A DNA stretch of 64,000 nt from assembly GCA_003864495.1 (NCBI GenBank), contig ML133387.1, positions 3,292,781 through 3,356,780 on the forward strand, in the 5' to 3' direction. The notes under the pieces are model-generated. The model did not search any database. It was given only the letters and a program-made list of their open reading frames with translations, and was not told the origin of the DNA. Made by a program: the position numbers and the translations under genes. Positions 1 to 12,439 of the stretch are shown one piece after another (the stretch's first letter is position 1; the number at the start of each line of letters is the position of its first letter). This DNA comes from Nemopilema nomurai (Eukaryota > Cnidaria > Scyphozoa > Rhizostomeae > Rhizostomatidae).

Positions 1-358
1 TTGGCCTCACACATCGCCTCAAGACTCAACTGCAGCTTTTCTGCACTCAAGCAGGTTTCATGCATCAACTGAATGCCCCTCGCATCTCCAGCCTCGATGG
101 CTTTAAAAATCATTGCATCGACCTTCTTCAGCATTACATCGTCGTTCCAAGTCACATAACAGCTTGTAACGTCATGCAATCTCCTGCAAGTTTTTGAAAC
201 AGCAACGATCGAGTTGATGTCCAAGAGTTTTACAATATGCTGAAGACAGGTCTCGTTAAGATGCAACAGGCTCATCCCTGAGTACAATGCGGCTTTCTTA
301 AACTTTTTCCTCCCTGTTAAACTGCCAATTAACCACATCTTGGCATACCTGGAGTCCC
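1..358 (-). CDS. F-box-like protein, 5' coding exon (partial at window edge)
   Basis: A 3' splice site (TTTTAG) at 359-360 on the minus strand opens an exon that stays open to base 1, so the gene continues outside the window. The first in-frame ATG is at 336-338; another at 273-275 could also start the protein. The translation contains LNETCLQHIVKLLDINSI followed by VAVSKTCRRLHD. That is the spacing of an F-box, with a leucine-rich first helix and a conserved S-x-x-C-R-x-x pattern. An alpha-helical stretch follows (MIFKAIEAGDARGIQLM), reminiscent of ankyrin or Sel1-type helices. F-box proteins are substrate adaptors of SCF ubiquitin ligases. The substrate-binding part lies off the window, so no subfamily can be given. 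A strong donor (GTAAGTGG) at about 2455 on this strand could end a 5' UTR exon. The exon looks real; the F-box call rests on remembered family pattern. Confidence 0.55.
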
Positions 359-1876
359 CTAAAATGCAGAAAAATCGTGTTACTACGCCTGTGTTTCATG
401 TTCAGGCCAGGCACATTCCCACGAAGCTTGTTTTGGTTTCGCTCCGCCAGAATTCCCAGTAGTGGACCTCTGCTGTGTTTGTGTGGTAGCGATCAGGGGG
501 TATCACCACACGGTTTTAGGGCTCTTTTCATTTTATTATGAGAAAGTGTAAATGTTCTTGCATAAAGTTTAACCTGTCTATTTATAATTGATGGTAATCA
601 GATCTAAGGCATACCACTATAAAACGTTCCCTGGATACCAAATGACAAGGCTTACGTGTTTGGGCTCCAGGGGTTTCGTCTCCCAATAATTCTAGCCTGC
701 CCTTTCCCCTTGGGCACAATCCTGACGGTAGAGAAACCTGGTGGTCTTCGAATTTAATTTTCGTAACCATTACGGCCACAAAATAATTTCTTTATCTATC
801 AGTTTATTGCAAGCTTCCATTGTCCCAAACATCTAATTATAGCTATGCAGGTAACAATGCCTTATTCAGTGAACTGCAATAAAAGAGTTACTGGCAGGTA
901 CTGTAAGTATTAATTTCCCAGGTAGAGTGATCTTTAACTCTATTGTTTGGTGTAACTGGTCTACCAAGAGTAAGTACTTGTTGTAATGCCTTTCTGGTGC
1001 TAAAGGTACCAGCAAAGCACACCTTAGTGTTCTAAATGGGATCACGATTCAAGTTATTATCACGAGTAGCATCTAAAACTCATAGGTATCTGTTCTTAAT
1101 CTAAAAAAAGATCTTGAGGCATGAATGTTTATAAGAATGTAGCTAGCTGGTTATTTGTGGCGAAATATACTGTCCGACACAAACTGCTCTTGCTGCCGAT
1201 CTTTTGTGTTCCGCAGATAACATACAAAGTGGGTTTGCACCTTCGAATGCTTATTTTGCATGATGCCTTTGCGTTGTATATAAATCTATAATGCAGAAAT
1301 CTTACATAGTTTAAGCCGACCATACTGTGATACTCTAACATAATGGATACTTGATGTCAGCTTCTGAGATAACATCGCTAGATAAGATCGATTCGTCATG
1401 GAATCATGTCAAACAATCCTTCTATCGATAATGGAACCAGGAAACACGAAAATTTGTCATTTTGTTTTCAACAACGGAAAGATTCACCAGCACTTAGAAT
1501 GAGTCAATGCCTATAATCTGCATCAACTAATAAACAACCCCCGGATTTCGCTTGCTTTCATTAGAAAAAGGCCAGGAGCTCCATTGAATCCATTCAAAAT
1601 GTCGATTGGTAAACGACTGATTTCAGAATAAAAATCGATTTTCACTGAATGGTTTCCCGTTTTCATTTGCAGCAGGGCACTTAGCTTCTGCCAACAGTCG
1701 CTTCGGCGCCCCCTGTTCCGCACATTGCAATTCATTCATAAACCGGCACTTGAATAGTACTCTAGAACTATGGGGCGACCATTGATAGATCAATTCATGC
1801 ATGTGCGGTCCGAAAATGACTATTCATTAGGTGCCTTTTAATATCACATGCAATCCCGCGTCTGCGCTCCTTCGCA

Positions 1877-1931
1877 ATGGTTGGTGAAATGGCCCCGCAT
1901 GGACTTTCCCCGCCGCTTTTTGAAGCCGCTG
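1877..1931 (+). other. possible first coding exon (ATG to strong donor)
   Basis: An ATG in good context (CGCAATGG) opens an 18-codon frame beginning MVGEMAPHGLSPPLFEAA. It runs into a consensus donor, G|GTAAGA, at 1932. The surrounding bases are richer in GC and CpG than neighbours, as near a promoter. It could be the start of the gene whose 3' half is the DNAI4 exon set, but the peptide is too short to assign and no linking exon was found. Confidence 0.18.
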
Positions 1932-3036
1932 GTAAGAATTCAAAGCGTGTTTTATGGTACAAAGTCAAAGCTACCGCTATATGATACGTAATATATTTGA
2001 GGATTTTGCTTTTTAATTAAGTGAACTTTCATGTGTGAAACTCATGTGAATTTTTAAGGAACGATAGTTCTTCTTTGGCGCTGATAGCTATGAGTGCACG
2101 TCCAGTTCATTCTTTCTGGCGATGTCCTCATCCTTATTCTCTTGTTTGCGCAAAGAAAACATGTCTAGTCTCATTTTCAATGACGAACCCTAGACACTAA
2201 ACTCTGTGCAAATTTTGAAAGTCATCATCAAGCCCAACCTTATTTCGATTTTTTCAATCTCGTTCTCCAGCTTTCGTTTGGTTCTGAAGCACCAAATCCA
2301 TAAACCCAGACCCTTTTTCGTCACAGCTAGAACTATGGATGATATATCTAATGCCCTGAAAGGCCGCGTCTAGAAGTTGCTTCAGTAAATACAGCACAAT
2401 GTGAAATGCCTACGTTTACACATCCAAGTAAAAAAGACAACTCTAATGATCCACTTACCGACTCTCTCCAGTGAAGTGTAGCGGTGGATAAATTGTGATG
2501 GTACAGCAAAGGTAATGGTGGCAAAAGTCACTCGAAGATCTTTTATAAGCAATTAGACACCACACTTTCCAAATGCGATTCACACATCTGTTAACACTAA
2601 TCACAGATGGCCTACAATGAGAACATACTCGTGTTTTTGTTGTGGCACGCAATATTGGATTCTCGTTTAATAGGCTTTGTTTACCGTTGTCCTAAGGCAA
2701 ATAAGCAAGTGTTTTATGGTCAGACTTGAACCGTGGCATGCTTACTCTCTTTTTTAATGAGTTCTTGATTGCCGAGTTAGTCTAGTTTAAACATGGTTTA
2801 AATTACTTTGTAAAAGCCAATTTAGTCCATTTCTTTATTGTCAAAGATCACAACGTTTCCTCTTGGTGACGTTTTCAGTGGTTGTATTTCAAAAGATTTG
2901 GCGTTAAAAACGGAATCAAGTTTATTGAAAGCTGCAATAAAGCTTTAGCAATAAATATTGATCATGCAGTCGATGACGAAATACTACATTGCCTGCAAAA
3001 AGTCCTACAGCAATGCAATGAAAAGAAAACGAGTCC

Positions 3037-3340
3037 ACAATGCCTGCCAAAAGTCCTTGAAACACCTCATTATTTTCTCTGATTTTTGCATTTTTCATTT
3101 CTTTGACACGCCACTAGTTGTTAATCCCCATCCACCCCCTCCCCCCTCCCTCCCTCCCTTCCTCCCCTCAAGCAATGTTGGTAACAAAGTAAAGAATCCA
3201 GTTAATCTTGAGGGAAAGTTTAGCGCAAAAATAACGCTTCGTTTAGCAGCAGGACAACATTGTTCATGGGGGGAAGGTGGGTGAATGAAATCGAGTCAAA
3301 GAATTGCCGTTAGTGTTCCAACAATTTTGGCAGGCATTGT
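3037..3340. mobile_element. MITE-like element with 16-bp perfect terminal inverted repeats
   Basis: ACAATGCCTGCCAAAA at 3037-3052 is repeated exactly in reverse complement at 3325-3340. Similarity continues imperfectly for about 15 bases inward (…TTGAAACACC against …TTGGAACACT). The 304-bp unit has no transposase frame and holds a C/T-rich run at about 3127-3172. No target-site duplication is evident. A degenerate direct copy of the repeat (TTGCCTGCAAAAAGTCCT) lies just outside, near 2990. Superfamily not assigned. Confidence 0.5.
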
Positions 3341-5906
3341 AGATTTAAGCGAAGTGATTTGTTCTCGAGGGGGATTCTAGAGGATCTTGCTTACTGTTGT
3401 TCTAATTTGTATTGCGAAAGATCCTTTTCAAGCCCGTGGCACCTTGGTCTGCGTTACACACTATCGGATAATGTTCGCAAGAGATTGTTTTCAAGCCACA
3501 GCGGACACTATTACAAAGCAGCAGATTACCGTGGCGTTCCCAAACTATACCCAATACTCTCTCTCCGCCGTTTCTTCCCAGCCACTTGCTCTACCCGAAT
3601 CTCCTCAACCTTCAAAAGTTCACATCTTCTGTAAAACCTGACACTATTCACCTTCAAACAAAGTTTTATCAGATAGCAAAAGGGCCTCAGATCGGACTAA
3701 AAATTAGTGGACGAAATTTTCACACACAAAATACAAAGAAGAGCGATGAAAATAATTAAATAATGTTCAAAAGGGTGTGATTTGCAAAAAGTCGGGCTAT
3801 AAGTCTAGAAGGAGAATCTTTGTTCTTTTACTGCGATAGATGCACCCCTTTCCTTTTCAGGACCTGGGGTAATTGTAGGGTTGGGCCTCAAAATGGTGGA
3901 TTTTAGGTGAATTTCGAAGGAAAAGCATGCATGACCAGCCCCTTCAGATTCCCACGCAACCCGGAAAACCCTTATTTATGAAAATGCGTTTAGAAAAATC
4001 GTTTTAATAACAAAATATTTTCACCGATGAAATGGAACAAGGCTTTTAAAACCCAATGCAACATTTAACGGGCTTAATCTATTTGCTGTATAGAGATTGT
4101 ACAATGCTTGACCATTTTTTCTATTGACCGGGATTTTTAGGGGCCCCTTTGGGCTTCGGGCTTTAAACCATTCATCCCTCTTAGCTCAATCGTGACGCTC
4201 CTGGGAGGTGGGATGCAGATGAGCCAAGACCTTCCCATGTAACTGGAAATGAGCCCCTTGTCACTGTCGGGACGCTTCTGCCAAATGAAATGCTTGAATA
4301 CTTCTGCATGTGTCACAACGATTAATGACTTGACTAGCTTTTACGGAACTCTAATCCTTCCACTCCTTAGAAACCTTTCGAGTTTCCTAATTCTATCTAT
4401 ATACTACGACTCGCAACAGGATCAGAATTATGTTTTAATGAGAAAGCATATGGTATAATTTCACTGAATGTACATCTGTTTGTTGGTCTTGGACTAATCC
4501 CATTTAATAACTGCCACAGATGCATTTTGTCGAAAGCGTCGGCGTGGAGGACTCGTTTGCTGTTGGTGACTAAATTTAAAAGCAGATAAATCTGGCATTC
4601 TCTAAACTCCCAAAACCACAAAACAAATGCGTAAAACGCAAGAAATAAAAAACGACAGTTACCGAGGCAAACAGCCATACAAATGAAGCAATTTAGAATT
4701 CAGCTCTGTACCATGCAGTCAAAGTTGTCCATGCTTGCATCTTTGGTCCCTTACCATGTTGCGTGAAGATTCCATTGTGGCACGAGCATTCACTTGAACT
4801 CAATCGCATTCATATTTACCATCTGCAGGCGAGTTTGGCCTGCCCAGTGAAACTTTTCTTGGGCATTGTCGTTAGGAACTCGTATTTTGGTAGTTATCCT
4901 TTAATCTTGTTCAGCGTAAGATTTCACATTATCGTGCAGGGGGAGCCTTGTTTAACCGTGGTTAGTTGTTCAACCGGCCAATTTCGTTTGCAGAGTCCCA
5001 GCAAAGCCCTTGATCTCCGTCCCATATTTCGCCTAAAGGAGATTAAGCTCTGATTTCAGTCAGATTTATTTGTCACGTGCATGATTTGAAAATCTCGTAT
5101 TAGAATCTGTTGTTGTTGTTGTATGTTGCCTGTTTGTCTCAGTTATTTCAGTTCTCACGGGGAAAAACCATTAATTTTGACAGTTTGATAACTTTGGTAT
5201 TTGCAGTGTCATCTACATCAACAATTTAAAGCAACGTGTTGCTTCGTTTAGGGGCGGGGAAATTGGAAAGAGACAACTATTATCGGCCTCGACATCATCA
5301 TAGAACTGCAGAAACTGCATCAATTCACTTGGGAAAAAAAACAGTTTTAATCCAATTTTAGGAGGATGCCCGCCCTATAGTTGTAGGCACGGGTATGTCT
5401 GCAGAAAGCCATTCAGGGTCCCGCGTTTGGTAAAACAAATTGTATACATTCAAATACACCCCCCCCCTCTTCTAGGTTTCTGGCTGCGGAAATTTTTCAA
5501 ATTATCCTCTTAATACGCCTCTGCTTTGCCCAGCGGAGGGCTTTTTTGTTCAAAATCCACTTGGTATAACTTTGGTTTGTTTATTAGCAAACATTGAAAA
5601 AAAGCTTAGCTGCTGGACTGTGAATGAAAAGAGGCCCTTTAGGAGCCTTTGGTGGACGTATTGTCCGAGTGCCCTGTCAATTATCTGTATTCTACACCGG
5701 TCCGGCTCTATACCTCTCGCAATCCAATCTTGTGGTGTGTTGAACCAGGGTATCGGCGAGAACAATTAATCTGAGGTAATCTAATGCCATGCAGTATCAA
5801 GAAAGCACGCAGGGTTTGACAGATCATGAGTTCCCAGAGTTCCTTTATCGATGCAACCCAAACCCCTTCACTAAAAGTTGATTAACATTGCGCCTTCTCT
5901 TTTTAG

Positions 5907-8900
5907 TTTCCTGAGAGGCTGTATCATCTACCCAGTGCTGTGACTGCGTTGGATTTCTCGTCTGCTTTCCCGAATCTTCTAGCCGTGAGTACTCGTGAGG
6001 TTTTCGAGTCCAAATCAGTATGCAGGTGTTTGTGGTATATAGAGCATAAAGGCACTTGGCTGTCAGCCCAGTTCCATGCTGAATGTGAAAACCAGGCAAC
6101 TGACGGTTTTATCTGATGTCTAGCGATACAGGCTGCACTTGTGACTAACGACAAACGGCAATCTTCATCACAATTGACATTATCTGCTTCGTGATAGCAT
6201 TTTGTGTGACACACACAGATTAGAGAGCATGGCTAACCTCGTTGAGATTACTGCTGCGGAGAAGAAACCTGGTTAACCTCTCTTTCAAGACCTTTCAAGA
6301 TCCTATCAAGATCCTCTATTTTATTGGCCTTCGAATTCTATCGCGTTTGGTGATCACGAATCTGTTTTTTGTTTTCCCAAATGAGAGCCCTAACAGTTTT
6401 GACCTGATGACCTTCCTATGTAAAGCTGACGCCACAACGTTATTCAAAACTACTCCTTAGGCTTTTTTCTGTTATCTCTTGACCTCTTGTAATAGGACAA
6501 CAGCAAGTGAGAAAGCTGTGGTTTTTTGTCTTAGTCCTACCTGTTTTGCATTACATGAACTTTCAAGATTCTAATTGGGGTTTGGTTTGGCCTTGCTGTG
6601 GCGATCAATCGATCTCCTTGGAAAATCCAGAACAATTTCTCTGCTTTTCAGGTTGGTCTTCGTGATGGCGCAATTGCCATTTACAACGTCAGGCACACGG
6701 CTGACTCAGCGGTTTTGGACAGTTCGTACGTATATGTACCAATCCATATATGTACCATTCAATTTATGTACCACTCAGTATATGTACCATTCAGTATGTA
6801 CCATTCAGTTCGTGTGGCAATCAGTTTATGTACCAATCAGTATGTATACCACTCAATGTATGTACCAATCAGTATATGTACCACTCAATTTATGTACCAC
6901 TCAGTATATGTACCACTTAATTTATGTCCCAATCAATATATGTACCACTCAATTTATGTACCAATCTATATATGTACCTCTTAGTATATGTACCACTCAG
7001 TATATGTACCATTTAGTTCGTGTGGCAATCAGTTTATGTACCAATCAATATGTATACCATTCAGTTTATGTACCGTTCGGTATATGTACCAAAACGTTGC
7101 AAGATTGCGAATAAAAAACGTCACATTTTCCCATCCTGATGATGATTCAATGACTATGGTGAAGTTAGGATGTATGTAGCTCTTTTGGTATTGAAGCTAC
7201 ATTAGGAGGAGGAAGAAAAGGGTTCTTGAAAGCAGTTTCTTGCAATCAAATTTACGCCAGTAATGTTTAATGTTCATCTGAAATGACGCTTGCAAAAATT
7301 TTTACTCGGTACCTCTATGCCATCCATTGTAATTATCTCTGACAACAGACATAGGATTCATCTTTAGATATACGTTTACGATGTATGGAAAATTCCTGAC
7401 TGTATGGTAACTTTCAGCTAAGCTGCTATCTATCCCTGTAGGGAAAGCCATGGAAAGCAATCAGGTCCAATATGGCAGTTAAGGTGGATCGACCGTAATA
7501 AAGGAACTGGTGAAGATAAAGGAGGGGAGGTGTTAGTGTCTGGTTCAGCTGATGGGCGAATTACACAATGGTCGATTCGCAAAGGCTTTGAATATCAAGG
7601 TATGTTGTCATTCTGCTCGGTGTCGCGTATGTTCCTTAAGCCATATGTATATGACACGCCTCTCATTCTGCATAGTTTGTAGTCTTCTCTCTGAAAAATC
7701 ATAATTGTTTTCAGCCTACCCTATAAGCCTTCTATGAATCTTTATTTTGTCATTCTCTGTTAATCTTCTTTACGCTGCTCAAGGCTGATGAAGTCAAGTT
7801 GAAACCATTGTGCATGCTAATGCCTCTGCAAGGACACTTTCTAGGGCTGTATGTGTTTCATGTGGATTGTGTTCCCATACCCACCAAAATAAATACTTTT
7901 GATTAGATTATTTTTAAGGTGAGCTTCTGAGATTTTTGGGAAAGTTCACAAATAAAAAATATACTCACTAAAGAGGATAAAGCGATATTTGCAAAGATGT
8001 TTTGTTTCAATTTATGCGTTGAAATGTGAACTGGAAATTAAGAGGCAGTAACTAAACCGGTTAAGGTCTTTCAACCAATTTGTATAGGTAATGAAACAAT
8101 GAAATGATATTTGTAGAACAGCACAATCTTCGTTCTGATGTAAAATTTATCTGTTGGTGCTTCTGTAAAACAGCTTCTGGTTTTTTGGCGCCAAAGTAAC
8201 ATTTAATAAACAATGTGGAATAGAGTGTGCTTCGGTGCTGTATGAAAATTCGATAGTCAAGGTTTCTTGTGAATGCAGATTTGATGAAACTGAAGAAGAT
8301 GAATGTAACGAAGCAAGCCGGGAAATCGCCCACGAAAGGGGAGGGAAAGAAAGGCGATGCTTTGATATCGCGATATGTTGCTGCGATGTGTTTCGATTTC
8401 CACCCAGATGACGGCAATCTGTAAGTAAAGTTAAGTCATTGTATTCAAACAACCTTCTCCAAATTACATTGTTTTCTAAGTATATTTTCCCAGGTACATT
8501 ACCACATTGTTTTCCAATTTTATTTTCCCAAATACAAATACATCATCGTATTCTAATCATATCTTTCCAAGTAAAAATACGTCATTGCATTCTAATCATA
8601 TCTTCTCAAACACATACACGTCATTGTATTCTAATCATTTCTTCCAAAGTACAAATACGTCATTGTGTTCTAATCATATCTTCCCAAATACAAATAGCTC
8701 ATTGTATTATAATCATATCTTCCCAAATACAAATACGTCATTGTATTCTAATCATATCTTCTTAAGTACTTATACGTCATTAAATTCTAATGATATTTTC
8801 TTCTAATGATATCTTTCTAAGGTCTTATACATCATTCTGTTCTAATGATATCTTCCTAATTTGCATAGAGCAATTTTTCATTCTACCAAACATGGAAACA

Positions 8901-11900
8901 ATTGGAACAATAATGTACTGATTTCTCCTTCGCAGGTACGTCGCTGGATCCGAAGAGGGAAACATATACAAATGCTCTTGTTCGTACAATGAGCAGTTTC
9001 TTGAAACTTATGCTGGTCATACAGTAAGTATTTTTCATTGCTTTAATCAATTTCTTTCTCATTTTGCGAGCAGTATTGTTGTAGAAAATACCCACAAATT
9101 GCTCTAAAATTTAACCAGTTTATTCCAGCTGTTGGCTCGTTGGCTACGTATCCTGCGTAATGGGAATGGTTAAGAAATCATCTTATATCATTTCACGATA
9201 TCTTTTAGCGATTCCATTTGGTACAATCTTTTGAATCATCTCTGATAGGGTCCTGTTTACAAGGTCGTATGGTGCCCGTTTTTGCCAGATGCATTCATCA
9301 GCTGTAGCGCTGACTGGAGCATCAGAATATGGCACCAGGACAAACAGTCACCGGCTCTAACTTTACAGTCTGCACAGGTAAAGATCTTTCAAACGACAGA
9401 GAATGAGCCTTTGCTTATACCAATTTTTTCTTCTGTTTCTTAGACCAGCTTTGGCGAATTAGAATCACAAAGTCCTTTATTGTTTTATATTCTTGTGTTC
9501 ATTTTTCTTTCCCTGTGGCCCTTGCCTTTTTGTCCTTTTTCCTTGTGCCATTTTTCCTTTATTCGAGTACACTTCTGTTATTTGAAAATGGCCTGAATTT
9601 CTTTTTGCCAAGTTTAAACCTAGTATTCATTGTCTCCCAGTCAGAGAGCGGGCTTCTAGCAACATTTTGTAAACAATTTCTAGTGATATCACGGGGCTAA
9701 CAACTAATTAGTATCATCAACTTTAAATGGTTTGCGAAGGAAATTTTTTCTAATTTGCTATGATAATTAGTGATCTCCATTGTTCGTACTTTACTGTTTG
9801 CATATTAAAGAACAATTAGTGTAAACAGCCTTCTCTAAAAAAACGCTCAAACTGAAGCTTTTTTCATGACAGGAAGCTGTTAGCGATATTGATTGGTCTC
9901 CCCGGTCGCCTACTGTTATTGGAGCTGTCAACGACACGCAGGTGGAGATATGGGACCTCGCTCACAGCACGTGAGTATAATGACCAATACGCTCTGTTCC
10001 CTCTTATATTCATCCTTGTTTCAATGTCTTGATTTAAATTCATGCAAGGATTCAAAAGATCTCGAAAGAAGTTTTCCCTAATGAGGTACTTAAATCCCTC
10101 TTATGAGTCACCGAAGAACTGTGTTTCGCTTCATCAATTAGATTTGTAGTTACACTTTTTGCAAATAATAATGTTTATAGATGTAGTGAACCGACCTTTC
10201 TTTGATGTTATTTAGAAATGGAATGACGTCATAAACGACGACACTTAAAATGGCTAGAGCCATTTGAAAAATCCAAAAGCTAGATCTACGTGCGATCCAC
10301 GCTCAGACGGTCGTGTCAGCTTTGTCCATATCGATTTGAGGAGGATCTTTTGCGTCGAGCCAGACTGTCCTGGAATTCGAAGTGGCTTAGCTTAAAGGTT
10401 TTGAAATCTAAGAGGATCTTCATATCACTTAAGCATCCAAAATCTCGGTGATAAATGTCTGCTTTGTATAAATTTCAAGTTAGTTAAATTCGAGGAATTT
10501 TCTCAAACTTGCTGGTACGTCCATTACCTCCTGCTGTCATCCATGCTTTGTGGATCAATTGTTCTTTGTATCAGCCTACACGGGGGTCGAGATGTAGCAA
10601 TGGTAACTTTCTAAGTCAAGCCAAGAATTATGTTAAAAAAGGCTTAGAAATAACTGGCATCAATAATCCTTTATGTCGTTCCACAATAGTCTGACTGGCA
10701 AATGACTAATGCTAGAGCCAACAGGTTTTGTTGAGAGAAAGAAACTTTTCCATATTCTCAGGTTTTGCTTTGCTAAAAGGAGCCCTGGCCTGTTGCAGCG
10801 AGTTAATGATTGGAATAAGGACTAGTATTCAAATAAAATAACATTTGGAACAGATTGTCTTTGAAAACGATTTGGATATGATGATATTTATGAGAGAAGT
10901 CCCAGGAATAGCTAGAATTCTGAGTAGTTGATACTCGTATCGCTAAACAGGAAAACTTGTATAAATGAATGCAATTTAACTGAAACTACCCTGAAAATGA
11001 AGTCAGAGGAACAAATCTGTAAGGCGTTGAGTGGAGCCAATTGCTTAGAATCTACAAAAATACTAAAGTTGGAACCCAATTGTGGCCTAGCTCCTGGAGC
11101 AGACCAGACATTTGCTTTGCCTTTGAACATGAAGAATAATTTGTTTATACGCTTCGTTTTATTCTCTTCACTTATGTGCAACGTTTCTTTCGAACTCCAA
11201 CGTGAATATACTATATGCGTACTATTTTGTTTCTATGTACTTATCAGATACTTCAATCAGCAATGCTGTGATTTTTTTTGACAGGCTGGACCCACTGATA
11301 GTCAACGTATCTGTCGACAAAAATCTCCAACTAACATCCATCATTTTTGCTGTTGATACTGAGGTATGTACTTTCCCCACACATACTCATTTGGCTAGAG
11401 ATGTCTCGAACTAGGACCTCTTGTGATAAATTTTTTGAAAGTGAGCACTTGAATAAATGACATTTTACCTTGAATAACAAAGCGAAGCTTTTGGTACTCT
11501 CTTTAGTTTATGTGTTGCTCTCAACACCCCAGATTCGAAGAATGTGTTGCTCTATATCATCGCTCGCTTTTCTAGCGAAGCTTATCAATCAACTTTTCCA
11601 GGACTGTAATTTTCGAAGTTGTTGTTTGCCTTTAACTTAAACCCCGCAATCTGGTGAGCGCTTATACACCAAAAGATTGTGAAGTGTGACTCATATGGCA
11701 ATGCTCACAGTTCTTGGCAATGTAGGCATCTTGGCAATGTAGGTGTTAAGGTGTAACCTCTCTGTTTGTCCCAACAGGCAGTTCTAGTCGGTGATAGCGA
11801 GGGACAGGTCACTGTCTATCAGCTGAGATCAATGCCATCAGTTTCACCTCACCAGGTACGTTACGTTGTGCAACAATGTTAGCCATTGCAGCAGTAAATA

Positions 11901-12439
11901 TTAACTGTTTCTGTTCCCATAAAAGATATGGCAGAACTCATTGATGTACCAGAGCCTTATTAAAATTACCCCCACCTTGCGCTTCCATTCCGATACAGCA
12001 AAGAGAGTGACATATTTTCAAGTTTCGGTTTCCCTCTTGAATTTTAAGCAAAGGAGGCTAAGGCTTCCTTTATTAGTGTAAAGTTTTGCTAACGTCTTGA
12101 TATGCTGATATCCTATTAGCCAGCTCTGCCACACAGCTTTCGGCCAAAGTGCCTTATTTATGGTCTGGATTTTGGCGAATCTGGTAGTTTTCTCTACCAC
12201 GTGGGGCCGTTTCGTATCAAACCGTAAAATATGTTCGATCCAAAATTGCTTTAATCCTTTAATTTTCCCATAGGAAAGAACATTTAAAGTTAACCACAAC
12301 TTCTCTCTCGCTTTTCACACTATCTTGCATCTTTCTTTAGGTTGGCATCCTCTCCAAAATGATCCAGACCGTGGATGTTAATCACCTCATTGGCGATGAC
12401 GAAAGTTACGAAAATGAGAACGAGGCATCATCGAGCTGA
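5907..12439 (+). CDS. DNAI4: Dynein axonemal intermediate chain 4 (WDR78), WD-repeat half, ten exons
   Basis: DNAI4 is a WD-repeat intermediate chain needed to assemble axonemal dyneins of motile cilia. Ten phase-compatible exons encode 340 residues to a TGA: 5907-5984, 6652-6725, 7442-7599, 8279-8420, 8936-9023, 9249-9377, 9873-9970, 11285-11363, 11778-11855, 12341-12439. Diagnostic stretches in order are HLPSAVTALDFSSAFPNLLA, VGLRDGAIAIYNVR, SGPIWQLRWIDRNKG, VSGSADGRITQWSIRKG, AGSEEGNIYKCSCSYNEQFL, GPVYKVVWCPFLPDAFISC, VNDTQVEIWDL, LDPLIVNVSV and VLVGDSEGQVTVYQLRSMPS. They follow vertebrate WDR78 in the same order and fit it better than DNAI1, DNAI2 or DNAI3. The C-terminal tail is acidic. 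The vertebrate protein is about 850 residues, so roughly the first 480-500 are missing here. Introns 2 and 4 carry minisatellites. A poly(A) signal lies at 12949-12954. Confidence 0.88.
6726..7095 (+). repeat. Minisatellite of ~16-18 bp (ATGTACCAMTCAGTAT type) in DNAI4 intron 2
   Basis: About twenty degenerate units built on TATGTACCACTCAGT fill the interval. A variant unit, CGTGTGGCAATCAGTTT, occurs at about 6811 and again at about 7019, giving a higher-order period near 208 bp. The array starts at the 5' splice site of the preceding exon. It creates long stop-free frames rich in Tyr, Val, Pro and Cys (6575-7114), which are repeat artefacts. Confidence 0.9.
8433..8860 (+). repeat. Minisatellite of ~38 bp in DNAI4 intron 4
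   Basis: About ten to eleven units of a roughly 38-bp repeat are present. The core reads TCATTGTATTCTAATCATAT followed by CTTCCCAAATACAAATACG. Units in the middle are nearly identical, while both ends are decayed. The array begins about a dozen bases behind the donor at 8421 and ends about 75 bases before the next exon at 8936. One early unit contains TTTTCCCAG|GTAC, resembling a 3' splice site. Confidence 0.9.

Larger units (their letters stand above)
359..5906. other. 5.5 kb without a recognisable gene
   Basis: This stretch should hold 5' UTR of the minus-strand F-box gene and the N-terminal exons of DNAI4, but no exon matching either could be identified. Short ORFs are present (for example 2882-3082 and 3359-3634, plus strand) and none resembles a known family. 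A TIR element lies at 3037-3340, a poly-C tract near 5459-5468 and a short TTG run near 5110. Confidence 0.5.

Noticed and set aside
2882..3082. 66-codon ORF with fairly natural composition
   Set aside because: It overlaps the left end of the TIR element, has no splice context and matches nothing known.
5572..5769. ORF containing LSCWTVNEKRPF, weakly like the DNAI4 segment before the first WD exon
   Set aside because: No GT donor in a compatible phase follows, and the expected LLAVGYG-type sequence before it is absent. Considered chance.
6575..7114. 179-codon plus-strand ORF rich in Tyr, Val, Pro and Cys
   Set aside because: It is a readthrough of the intronic minisatellite and the adjoining DNAI4 exon in the wrong frame, not a gene.
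8439..8806. Ser/Asn/His/Ile-rich ORFs in two frames
   Set aside because: Products of the 38-bp tandem repeat in DNAI4 intron 4.
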